Below, piece after piece: positions 23,151 through 32,440 of a DNA stretch of 64,000 nucleotides. The notes beneath the pieces were generated by a model. That model was not told where the DNA came from. It did no database searches and worked only from the letters and a program-made list of their open reading frames with translations. Numbering within the stretch: the stretch's first letter is position 1; every line of letters starts with the position of its first letter. The stretch comes from Dipteris shenzhenensis (taxonomy: Eukaryota; Polypodiophyta; Polypodiopsida; Gleicheniales). The position numbers were made by a program, and so were the translations under genes. Location of the stretch: NCBI GenBank assembly GCA_047967505.1, contig CM106539.1. One strand, 5' to 3'.

Positions 23151-24726
23151 CTAATCAGAATCTGAATCCGAATCGTCTTGTTGGCCTGTTCCTTGGTCCT
23201 CGGCACCTGCGTCTTCTCCCTCGTCCCCGACACCTGCGTCTTCTCCCTCGTCCTCGGCACCTGCGTCTGATCCTTGCCCCTGTTGATCGCTCGTCTCTGA
23301 TGATGGGACGCTTGAGCTTTAACCCTAAGAGTGAACCATATAAATCGAAAATTAGATTGGAACTTAAATTAAAAAGTGAGATTACAAGTAGGAGTAAACT
23401 TATACCGTGCGAGCAGCCACCTCAGCCCAATCGACTGTCGCTCCCATTGCCTCTTGCTCAATGAACCACGGCTTTGTTCCTATCCGAAATGCAGGCCGCG
23501 TCTCTGCATCTGTAGGAAGACGACCCATCGCAGCTTGCTGTGGATCCAATTTACGAGAGTTAGAGTTAGCTAAAGTGCATGTAATATGTAAGTAAAACAA
23601 ATAGAACAATACATTAAATGGGAAGAAGTAGACTTACCACGGTTGCCTCAAACGCATACCGTCCGCCTGCACCAAAGTGCGAAGTACCTACGACGTCCAG
23701 CCATCTCTTCGCAGCCCTCCTCTGACCCTCGAACATTTCGGGATGGTCCCTATGTTGCTTCTTGAAGTACTTCCAATCAGCTTTGTCTGCCCAGCTGGGT
23801 TTAGCCAACCCCTTTGTAATGGAAGTACGCATGGTTGATCTGCGATGCTTTAGGACCAAACCCATGCGCTCGAGCATATAATTGTTATTAAAATCCACAT
23901 TTGGCGGATTAGGATATCTTTGTTTTAACTCATCGATCACCGCCTGCTTCTTTTAGGCATCTTGATATCGCCAATCGATATTTATGCCGCTCTTGAAGTG
24001 ATGACTCATCAACCGCCTCATGGCGGCCATCACTGCTTTGCCCTTTTTGTCTTCTATTATCTCTCCGGCAGATGTGATTTGATAGGAGAGATCCCCTGAT
24101 GAGTAAGGGGGACTGACGGTAGCAGAGTCTGAAGGAGTGGAAGCTGCGTGACCACTTCCGGATCGAGGAGTAGCTGTGGGAGTAGGAGAGGGAAAGGGAC
24201 CTGACTGATACTGTGTCTCCGGACCAAGTGGAGACCTAAAGGAGCGTGAGTGTGCTGACTCGTCTATATCTCCTGAGTCAGCACAACATGAGCCGCCCAT
24301 CCTACTCTTCCTTCCCTTGCGAGAGGCATGTGCAGGTGATGATCCCGTGGTCGAAGGGGCGCGAGGGGATGGCTGGGCAGTACGTCCACCCGTCGGTGTA
24401 GGGGAAGGAATTGCGGAGGTCCTCTGAGAGAGCAGAGAGAAGAATCTCGCTACCTCCTCATCGCTCATCTGCGCCACAAACTCGTCGGGAGTCTCTACAA
24501 AGCCATGTGCGGCTAGCAAAGGAGTCCCCTGAGGGGTAGTCGCAGTGCTACGTGGAAGAGGGGTCGGACCAGGGGTAGTCACAGTGCTAGGACCGAGAGG
24601 AGTCAGACTAGGGGTAGTCCTCGGGGTAGTCGCCTGAGAGGAATCAAAGTCCTCTGGAGCATATAGATCGTGAGCTCTCCTCCTGCGAGGCTGTCCGTAC
24701 TCGTTCGATGAGCGACGTGATCCCAT
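23151..24726 (-). pseudogene. TNPA/Transposase_24-like gene of the CACTA element (stop-interrupted)
   Basis: The likely start is the ATG at 24726 (MGSRRSSNEYGQ); an upstream in-frame ATG at 24762 adds 12 hydrophobic residues. The N-terminal half is Ser/Thr/Pro-rich with repeated TTP..TP units. The second part (AMRRLMSHHF, then PNPPNVDFNNNYMLERMG and KADWKYFKKQHRDHPEMFEG) resembles plant En/Spm-associated Transposase_24 proteins. An in-frame TAA at 23953-23955 splits it. Exon 1 seems to end at 23638 (GTAAGT donor), exon 2 spans 23537-23406 (AAMGRLPTDAETRPAFRIG), and exon 3 ends at the TAG at 23151. One frame of exon 3 gives an acidic tail ending DSDSDSD. That frame does not match the phase of the visible donor, so this junction is unresolved or damaged. 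Confidence 0.7.
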
Positions 24727-24779
24727 GTCTAACATAGACACAAACACGAAAACAGAAAACAAAAAACAAACATGAGCAT

Positions 24780-26310
24780 TCTCATAGGCATAGGCATAGG
24801 CAAGAAGAAAGAAGAGGGAAAGGAAAGAGGGAAAGAAGAGGGAAAGATAAGAAGGAAAGAAGATGTAAAGGAAAGAAAAGAATGAGAATGAGGAAATAGA
24901 GAATGAGAGAAGGGGGAAATAGAGAAGGGGAAAGAGATGAGGGAAAATAGAGAAGGAGAGAAGGGGGAAATGAGAGAAGGGGGAAATAGAGTGGGAAATA
25001 GAGAATGAGCTTATGCAGAAATAGAGAATGAGCTTATGCTTCTCTCATTCTCTATTTCTGCATAAGCTCACGCATAAGCATGAGCTTATGCGGAAACTTA
25101 AGCATAAGCTCATGCACATGCATGAGCATAAGCATGAGCTTATGCTTAAGCATAGGCATCGGAAATAGAGAAGGAGCTTATGCATAAAATAGAGAATGAG
25201 TTTCCGCATGCTTATGCTCATGCGGAAAAAGAGAAGGAGCTTATGCAGAAAAAGAGAAGGAGAGAAGCATAAGCTTCTCTCATTCTCTATTTCTGCATAA
25301 GCTCTTTCTCTTTTTCCGCATGAGCTTATGCTTATGCTCATGGGTGAGCATGAGCTTATGCTCATGTTTCCGCATATGCAGAAATAGAGAATGAGAGAAG
25401 CATAAGCTCATGCTCATGCATGAGCATAAGCATGAGCTTATGCTCATGCGGAAAAAGAGAAGGAGCTTATGCTCATGCGGAAATAGAGAAGGAGCTTATG
25501 CGGGAAAAGAGAAGGAGCTTGTGCGGAAACTTGCGCATAAGCTCATGCTCATGCATGAGCATAAGTATGAGCTTATGCTTATGCTTATGCTTAAGCATAA
25601 GCATAAGCATAAGCTCATGCTTATGCTCATGCGGAAATAGAGAAGGAGCTTATGCGGAAAGAGAGAAGAAGCTTATGCGGAAAAAGAGAATGAGAGAAGC
25701 ATAAGCTTCTCTCATTCTCTATTTTCGCAAAAGCTTATGCGGAAACTTACGCATAAGCTCATGCTCATGCATGAGCATAAGCATGAGCTTATCCTTATGC
25801 TTATGCTTATGCTTATGCATAAGCATAAGCATAAGCTCATGCTTATGCTCATGCGGAAAAAGAGAACATGCTTATGCTCATGCGGAAATAGAGAAGGAGC
25901 TTATGCGGGAAAAGAGAAGGAGCTTATGTGGAAAAAGAGAATGAGAGAAGCATAAGCTTCTCTCATTCTCTATTTCCGCATAAGCTTATGCGGAAACTTA
26001 CGCATAAGCTCATGATCATGCATGAGCATAAGCATGAGCTTATGCTTATGCTTATGCTTAAGCATAAGCATAAGCATAAGCTCATGCTTATGCTCATGCG
26101 GAAATAGAGAAAGAGAAGGAGCTTATGCTCATGCGGAAATAGAGAATAAGAGGGAAAGGAAATAGAGAATAAGAGGGAAAGGAAAGAGAGAAGGGAAAAG
26201 AGAGAGGGGGAAAGAGAGAAGGGGGAAAGAGAGAATAATAGAAGGGGGAAAAAAGAGAAGGGGGAAAAATGAGAAAAAGAGAAGGGGGAAGAGAGGGTTC
26301 CTACGCCCAT
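24780..26310. repeat. GA-rich and AAGCTTATGC palindromic satellite between the two CACTA genes
   Basis: 24780-25010 is purine-rich (GGGAAATAGAGAA-like units). From about 25010 to 26130, blocks of GCATAAGCTCATG/CATGAGCTTATGC alternate with AGAGAATGAGAGAAG and its complement. A higher-order unit starting GGAAACTT..GCATAAGCTC recurs near 25091, 25525, 25741 and 25991. Perfect stems occur, for example AGAGAATGAGAGAAGC (25685-25700) with its complement at 25705-25720 around ATAA. Long Ser/Leu/Cys- or Met/Leu/Lys-rich frames on both strands are low-complexity translations and not genes. Confidence 0.9.
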
Positions 26311-26312
26311 CA

Positions 26313-26343
26313 CTGCAGCTAGCGCTTAAGGCGCTAGCTGCAG
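26313..26343. repeat. Perfect hairpin, 13-bp arms
   Basis: CTGCAGCTAGCGC and its reverse complement GCGCTAGCTGCAG flank TTAAG. It marks the right edge of the palindromic satellite. Copy B equivalent: 63388-63418. Confidence 0.9.
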
Positions 26344-26397
26344 GCCAATGCAAATAACAAAAATATTAAATGGAAAGAAGAGGAAGCACTTACTTGT

Positions 26398-26480
26398 AAA
26401 AGTATGTCCCGCTCGGTGTAGTGGACTGGCCCCACAAAAGAGAGAGTATGTCCCGCTCGGTGTAGTGGACTGGCCCTACA
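26398..26480 (+). repeat. Tandem duplication of a promoter-side segment
   Basis: AGTATGTCCCGCTCGGTGTA followed by GTGGACTGGCCC(C/T)ACAAA occurs twice in direct succession (about 47-bp period). It lies between the two divergent transposase genes. Function unknown. Confidence 0.85.
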
Positions 26481-27029
26481 AAGAGAGAAAACAACCCATT
26501 TTTTCAAATAAGATGTTAGTGGAAAGAGGAGATCACAAAAGCAACTTCTTGAAAGGAGACAAGGAAAGAGAAGATTGAGGAGACAAGGAAAGGAGGAGAT
26601 TGAGGAGACAAGGAGAAAGAGAAGGAAGAGAAATACAGGAAGAAGAGGTGAGTTTCTTTCTTTCTTTCTTGAAATTTCGTTTTTTGTTTCAATCCTTTCT
26701 AATCAAGCATGAAAACTAGTTTAAAACTTTAGCAATACAAGTAGAAACACTCACAAAACCAAAGCTAACAAACAAACAACCCACATTGTTGAAACAAACT
26801 CACCTCTTGAAGAACTTTCTTTCTGGAAACCAAAGGAAAAAGGAGAGAGAGGGAGTACAAGAGGTAGGAGAAGGGTGAGGAGTGGGAAATAGAGTAGGAG
26901 GTTGCTTGGAATAGATGGGAGGTCAGTGAAAATAGGTGGGAGGAGATTTTGGGTTGCTTACTTGAGAGATTAGAAATGGTTTGAGCAAAACGCCGAGCGT
27001 TTCAGCGTTTCAGGTTTTAACCCACAGCG

Positions 27030-27093
27030 TCGCTATATAGCGATGCTTTTTCGTCGCTATATAGCGACGGAACAGAGCGTCGCTATATAGCGA
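27030..27093. promoter_or_regulatory. Internal palindrome array upstream of the TNP2-like gene
   Basis: Three perfect TCGCTATATAGCGA copies start at 27030, 27054 and 27080 (24- and 26-bp spacing). They are followed by degenerate forms (TTACTATATAGCC near 27168-27190, ACTATATAGCGACG near 27211). The array ends about 240 bp before the proposed start codon at 27332. The same motif fills both subterminal regions, so the element's own DNA-binding protein might also act on this promoter. That is inference. Confidence 0.8.
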
Positions 27094-28730
27094 CGCTTAC
27101 TGTTTATTTTTTTGTGTGGCCTCTTGTGAAGCTCAAACATGCTATGCCTATAATTGTCAATATCTCCTCTTACTATATAGCCTTACTATATAGGATTTTT
27201 TGTTTCAATCCTTACTATATAGCGACGTCATTCTTTTTATATAGCCTCAAGAGAAGCTCAAATTAAACATGCTATGCTCATAATTGTGTACATCTCCTCT
27301 TCATGCTTATGTTTTGGTTTTATAAGTGTAGATGGAAGGGACGAGTGGAAGCTCATCCGATGATGCGCCAACGCCCGGGAGCACGAAGTGGCTTACGGAG
27401 AGGTTATATTGTCATTGCACTCATTGCAAGCGAGAAGTACGACATCAACGTCATATTATTATGCGCCACTTGCGGATGTATGGGGAGGAGCCGGAACCAG
27501 TACCCCCCGTTGGTGTTGCACATGTTGATGGATCATCGGTAAGTCAAAGCTATTTAAGTTTGCAATCTTATTGTATACCCGGAATTAGAAGATCTTCTAT
27601 TTACACGAATGAGCTTATGACAAGATGACGAGGGTGACGAGGGTACACATATACCTTCTCACTTTCAACAAGACTATAGTCTCCCGGATGACGACGAGGG
27701 TATGGTCGACATGATGGATTCCATTTTTAGGGGCACTACATCCCACGTACACGTGATGTCAGAGTCTGAGGTGAAAATGCGAGAGTTGCAATCAACACAA
27801 TTGTACGAGGGTGCCAGGATGTCTAAACTACGTGCTTGTCTCTCAATCTTGAATCTAGAAGTACAGTATGGGTGGTCGGATACAAGTGTCTCGGCCTTAA
27901 TGAGGTTAGCCCTTGCATTAATTTGATTGACTCATTATTTGGATATTGTTTGTTTTGAGAATCATCATTTGGATAGTGTCTTTGTCATAGGTTGCTCCAA
28001 AAGATGTTGCCTGCACCAAATACCATGCCCGCATCAAGAGATGAAGCGAAAAAGATGCTAACAATGGTGGGTATGGATTATGATACCATCCATGCTTGCC
28101 GTAATGATTGTATTCTCTTTCGTCGTGAGCATGGAGATTTGGCTAGTTGTCCAAAGTGTGGGGAACAACGATATAGAGATGACTTGCAGGGTGAGAGGAT
28201 ACCGGTAAAGGTCGTAAGACACTTTCCCATCATTGCAAGAATACAACACATGTTTCGATGCAAATCCATAGCGGAGTTGATGACATGGCATGCATCTCAT
28301 CGGTCCACTGATCACACATTGAGGATTCCCGCAGATTGTGTAGCTTGGAAGCACATAGATAATCAGTGGCCGGACTTTGCGAGAGAGCCACGCAACTTAC
28401 ATCTTGGGCTAGCCATGGACGGCGTGAATCCTTTCGGGTTACGCTCGACATCTTGGTCGACATGGCCCATAGTCGTGGTGAATTACAATATCCCACCATG
28501 GCTAATAATAAAAAAGGGACACCTCATGCTTGCACTACTTGTGCCAGGAAAGTACAAGGCAAAAAACATGGACGTGTACATGGCACCTTTGATAGAGGAG
28601 TTACAGATATTATGGAGAGGAGTGCAGGTCTTTGATATTTCCAGAGCTCCTAGGCATACCAATGATATTTTGGTCAGGGGTATCTTGATGTGGACCATGC
28701 ATGACTACCCAGGATATGGAGAGTGCGCAG

Positions 28731-28829
28731 GTACGTGGTTATGTCTTTACATGTACAATGAGGGATTATGCTTTTTTTACTCTCTTTTGCACGCATGTCT
28801 TGTACTAACATATTCATGCACGCGTGCAG
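28731..28829 (+). other. 99-bp intron in the TNP2-like gene that leaves the frame open
   Basis: GTACGT donor and GCGTGCAG acceptor. Its length is a multiple of three and it has no stop, so the raw frame 27992-29449 reads through it. Removing it joins YGECAG to LVTSGYHACPICG, the conserved block expected in TNP2-type proteins. It is therefore an intron and not coding. Confidence 0.8.
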
Positions 28830-29653
28830 GACTTGTTACAAGTGGGTACCATGCTTGTCCTATTTGTGGACCCGCTCTGAAATCGCTTGCACGCTACTCT
28901 AAACACATGAGGAAAAATGTTTATGAAGGTCATGCTCGATACCTTCCGCTCGACCATCTCGCACGTGGAGGTCAGCTTGATCCACCACCATCATATTTGA
29001 AAGCAAGTGATTGGATTCAAGCTTGGAGGGAGAATGGAGAGGAACCTCCTCCTGGTATGAAGAGGCTATCGATCTTTCACGAGCTTCCTTATTGGGGTCA
29101 GTTACAAATCAATCATCTCTTGGATCCCATGCATATCTTTAAGAATGTGGGGGCTACCATTTGGGCACACTTGGTTGGTTCCAAGGACTCGAGAGGAGTG
29201 CGAGAAGACTTGCGTGCTATGAATAGGATGTCTCGTTTGTGGCCCCAAGTGCATGCTTCAGGAAAAGTTGTCCTCCCGAAAGCAACGTGGATCCTCTCTA
29301 CAAGGGAGGAGGCAGCGATCAAGGCAGACATTGCCTCTTTTCAAACACCGATAGGGTACATGCGTTGCTTGAAAGGAGCATTTTCAAAGGACAATAAGCT
29401 TAGTGGCCTCAAGTCCCATGATTGGCACAAGGTCTTACAGGTATTCTAAGTAGAATTAGTGTACCGATAATAGTGATGCATTAGCGTAATTATTATTATG
29501 TTATATTGTTGACATGATTTCATTGTTGCTTTGATAGTTCATCCTTCCAATTACAATAAAAGGGTGCTTACAAGAAGATGTTAGAAATGCTATATTCAAG
29601 ATCTGTGGTATTGTGAGGTATGCTTACTATCAATTCGCATTATGTATTTTCTT

Positions 29654-29730
29654 CATGGACATGTGAAATAGGTGGATATCTCAAATATCTTACATATGCA
29701 TGGACATGTGAAATAGGTGGATATCTCAAA
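29654..29730 (+). repeat. 45-bp tandem duplication that duplicates a splice acceptor
   Basis: CATGGACATGTGAAATAGGT and the following GGATATCTCAAA occur at 29654 and again at 29699. Both carry AATAG acceptors. Use of the first would hit an in-frame TGA within about 15 codons; use of the second (exon from 29717) gives RWISQKEISILSIEKAR, the conserved continuation. Confidence 0.8.
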
Positions 29731-31590
29731 AAGAGATCTCTATATTGAGCATCGAGAAGGCTAGGGTGGAATCCATCGAAGCCGTATGCTTGCTTGAGAA
29801 GCACTTTCCCTCAAGCATTATGACAACTCAAGTCCACTTGCTTGTGCACATAGTTGATGAGGTGGCTATAGCAGGTACCGTTCATAATCGATGGATGTTT
29901 TTTCTCGAGCAGTTTATGAAAACTTTAAAGGGGTTTGTAAGACAAAGAGCAAGACCAGAAGCAAGCATGGCAGAGGGATGGCTTGTGCAAGAGTCATTAG
30001 TATATATCACAGAGTTTCTTGCATCCACGGATCCTGATATGCCGCAAGCTTGGCACAACAAGGATGATGATCGCATCATTGGCGAGGTCCCCCAAGGAAA
30101 AGGGATTGAAAGAAAGATGAGCGAAGAGCAAATGGAGAAATTCAATAAGTTTTGTATCCTCAATAGCCCTGAGATGCAGAAGTGGATTGAGAGATATGAA
30201 GTGGCCAAAGCAGAAAGAATAAATGCAAGGACGAGATTAAGAGTAATGTACAGGTGATCACAACCATATCCACGAGATCTGGCTCTTCTCCCTACTCACA
30301 TGTCACTTGATTGGCTATAACTAGCTATACGTAAAGCCGAACGTGATGGAGAGACAATAAGCGAGCGCGAGCGGGAGTTATCATCTGGATGTATGGTGCA
30401 TGTAAGTTTCTTATCTCTTGACGTAATTAAGTAATTATTTGTGGCAATATATGCTATAAAATAGGTGCATCTTCATTGTTTTAATGATGCTCTTTTACAG
30501 TACAAAAAGTACAGAGTGCATTATGGTCATATGGACGACATTTTTGCGTGGAACGCATCGATTCAAAGAGAGTCACGTATGATTGTGGAGTCATGGCTAA
30601 CTTCACACAAGATAGCCGAGCAAGTGCTTCGGATACCAATCTTCTCTCCTCACAGTTGGATTATTGTGGAACCATACGCGACATCTATGAAATTGATTTC
30701 AGACGATTTACTATTTTCATTCTTGATGTAAAATGGTTTAGAACTACTTACAACGGTCCCCATGTGACTGTGAGAAAAGATAGTAGCGGTCTCTTTGCAA
30801 TAGACTCCACCAAACATTGGACCGATGAAAGTGATACTTTTGTTCTTCCCGAGCACTGTGATACTAATGATTTAATTAGTCGAAGCTTTCGTTTTTTAAG
30901 TCCATTGATATATATATAATTGACGACATTTGGCACGTGATTTTTCATCTTCAATATAGGTGGTTTTTCATCCGGATCGTTCTGATCCAAGATGGTGGTA
31001 CGTGATCCAAGTTGCACCACGAAGTAAGCAGATTTTTGAAGATCGAGATGTGGATATAGAGATGCCACTACCAATGCCGGATCCAATTGATGAATCTAGC
31101 GAAGAAGATGTAGATCACCATATGAGGCAAGAGGAAGATGCGCATAATGACATCGCACGGGAGGAGGATGGAGATCACGATATTGACGAGGAAGACAACA
31201 ATCATCAAGATCAATCACCACACTTAAGATTAATTGAAGAAGATGATCAAATACTTTTAGGTGAACGTACGATACTAGAGTACGATGATGATATAGGAGA
31301 TCAACTCGGTATAGAGTTGGAGATAGACTTGCTTGGCGCCTTAGACTTGGCTCAAGATGAAACAGTTGATGTAAATGCTCTTATTTAATTTGATTTTTCT
31401 CATCTCAAACTTGGACATGAATATATCAGCTTCAAAGGCTTGATGTACATGCTCTCATTTTTTAATTCTCTATGAGCTCAAACATGTATGAAAATTTAAA
31501 AAATTTTGTCATTGGAAGAAAATAATTTTTAAGGCTTAAAAAAAAAAAAAACCTCTCTGTAAAACGTCGCTATAATATATTGTCTCAGTG

Positions 31591-31681
31591 TCGCTATATA
31601 GCGACCTTTAAAAGTCGCTATATAGCGACTTTTACTAACGTCGCTATATAGCGACGTTTAGCAAAAGTCGCTATATAGCGA
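31591..31681. promoter_or_regulatory. Right subterminal palindrome array of the CACTA element
   Basis: Four perfect TCGCTATATAGCGA copies start at 31591, 31615, 31641 and 31668 (24-27 bp spacing), preceded by a partial GTCGCTATAATA at 31566. It mirrors the left array at 22731-22872. Confidence 0.85.
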
Positions 31682-31706
31682 CGATTTACGACACCCGATT
31701 TTTATA

Positions 31707-31741
31707 CCGACGATTAACGCTAAGCGGGCGCTAATCGTCGG
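31707..31741. repeat. Terminal-proximal hairpin of the CACTA element
   Basis: CCGACGATTAACGC pairs with GCGCTAATCGTCGG with one mismatch around a 7-base loop, 37 bp from the right end. Confidence 0.8.
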
Positions 31742-31778
31742 TACGTAAACGTCGCAATAGGATGCGTTTGTAGTAGTG

Positions 31779-32235
31779 AAAATACAGTAAAATGATCTTG
31801 AGAAATAAAAGCCACAATTGCATGCTTACTAATCAATTGTCAAAGTCCAAAGATATGAAGTTGGTCAGAGTGCCCCTCCAATGTGTAACATTGACATTGA
31901 GGCTATGGTCATAAAATTATGAACTAGAAGTCTTCAATGCTAAAGAGTGATAGACCAGCTCATCATTTCCTTCACACTTACTGAAGGCCTTTTGAATCAG
32001 TCCTACACAAACTAGTAATGTTGCATAACAGTGTGAAGATCCTTTGTGCAGAGTACAAAAAGAGCATATCTAATGCTATTGTGCCATAGTAGAGGCACCT
32101 AAGTTTCATGAAGCACAAAGTTCAAAAGCTAAAAGGGGCACACCTTGATAACATAAAGGTCTACTGATTGATTGAGTCATTCTTGCTTCAAGTCACAGCT
32201 AAATTTAAACATGAAATGTAATGGTATGCTCGAAA
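31779..32235. other. Right flank of the CACTA element
   Basis: Starts with the AAA target duplication. The DNA is low in coding character and may hold further decayed parts of the neighbouring PPR relic, which I could not read with confidence. Confidence 0.35.
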
Positions 32236-32440
32236 GGGTATGGCCGTATTAATTCCCTTGAAGTTCTTCATCAAATGTAGGAGGAAGGAGTGATCCAAGG
32301 TAAAATAACGATTGGCCACATTCTTTTAATGCACGCCAGTGAAGGCAAGCAAATTCATGGTTACATTATGAACTCTAAACTTTAGTCATATGTTATTGTG
32401 GGACTCCTTTCATAAGTATGTACGGGAACTATAAAGTCCT
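32236..32440 (+). pseudogene. PPR-protein (PLS-type) gene relic
   Basis: One plus-strand frame reads GYGRINSLEVLHQM, stop, EEGVIQGKITIGHIL, then HASEGKQIHGYIMNSKL, stop, SYVIVG. This order (hGxG..eAl.lf.qM, then eGv.P..iTf..vL, then GkqiHgyi..., then s.v.vg) is that of consecutive motifs in plant pentatricopeptide-repeat proteins of the PLS class. There are three in-frame stops (first at 32278) and a probable deletion after SYVIVG. These proteins normally bind organellar RNA; this piece cannot. Confidence 0.7.

Larger units (their letters stand above)
27332..31388 (+). pseudogene. TNP2-like CACTA transposase gene (multi-exon, defective)
   Basis: Exon 1 (27332-27538) has a Cys/His motif (CHCTHCKREV, then HIIMRHL) and a GTAAGT donor. 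Exon 2 runs to 27904; its start is unresolved (27633 keeps frame). Exon 3 (27991-28730), exon 4 (28830-29440), exon 5 (29538-29617) and exon 6 (29717-30401) follow with GT-AG introns that keep frame. Transposase_21 blocks include CPKCGEQRYRDD, GLAMDGVNPFG, STWPIVVVNYNIPPW and LLDPMHIFKNV. Exon 6 carries a DUF4218-type block (VHNRWMFFLEQFMKTLKGFV). Later, DSKRVTYDCGVMANF to LDVKWFR resembles DUF4216, and exon 8 (30960-31388) gives HPDRSDPRWWYVIQVAPRSKQ and an acidic tail. Lesions are a TGA at 30255, a TAA at 30318, a frame change near 30540, and no GT donor near 30863. Confidence 0.9.
22599..31778 (+). mobile_element. CACTA (En/Spm-type) DNA transposon, 9,180 bp, full length
   Basis: The left end reads CACTACAAGG and the right end TTTGTAGTAGTG. 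Reversed, the right end also begins CACTAC. The insertion is flanked by AAA on both sides (22596-22598, 31779-31781), the 3-bp target duplication expected of CACTA elements. Beyond the first bases the termini match only loosely, with a shared TACCGACG about 35-40 bp in. Inside are subterminal palindrome arrays, a TNPA-like gene on the minus strand, a palindrome-rich spacer, and a TNP2-like transposase gene on the plus strand. Both genes contain lesions, so this copy is probably unable to move by itself. A second copy (59662 onward) is cut by the window end. Confidence 0.95.

Noticed and set aside
22985-23260. Minus-strand ORF with REKTQVPRT repeats
   Set aside because: It is the out-of-frame reading of the TNPA-like last exon; the DSDSDSD-ending frame is more plausible.
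25045-26353. Long Ser/Leu/Cys- or Met/Lys-rich ORFs on both strands (also 62121-63428)
   Set aside because: They translate low-complexity GA and AAGCTTATGC repeats, occur on both strands and lack any domain.
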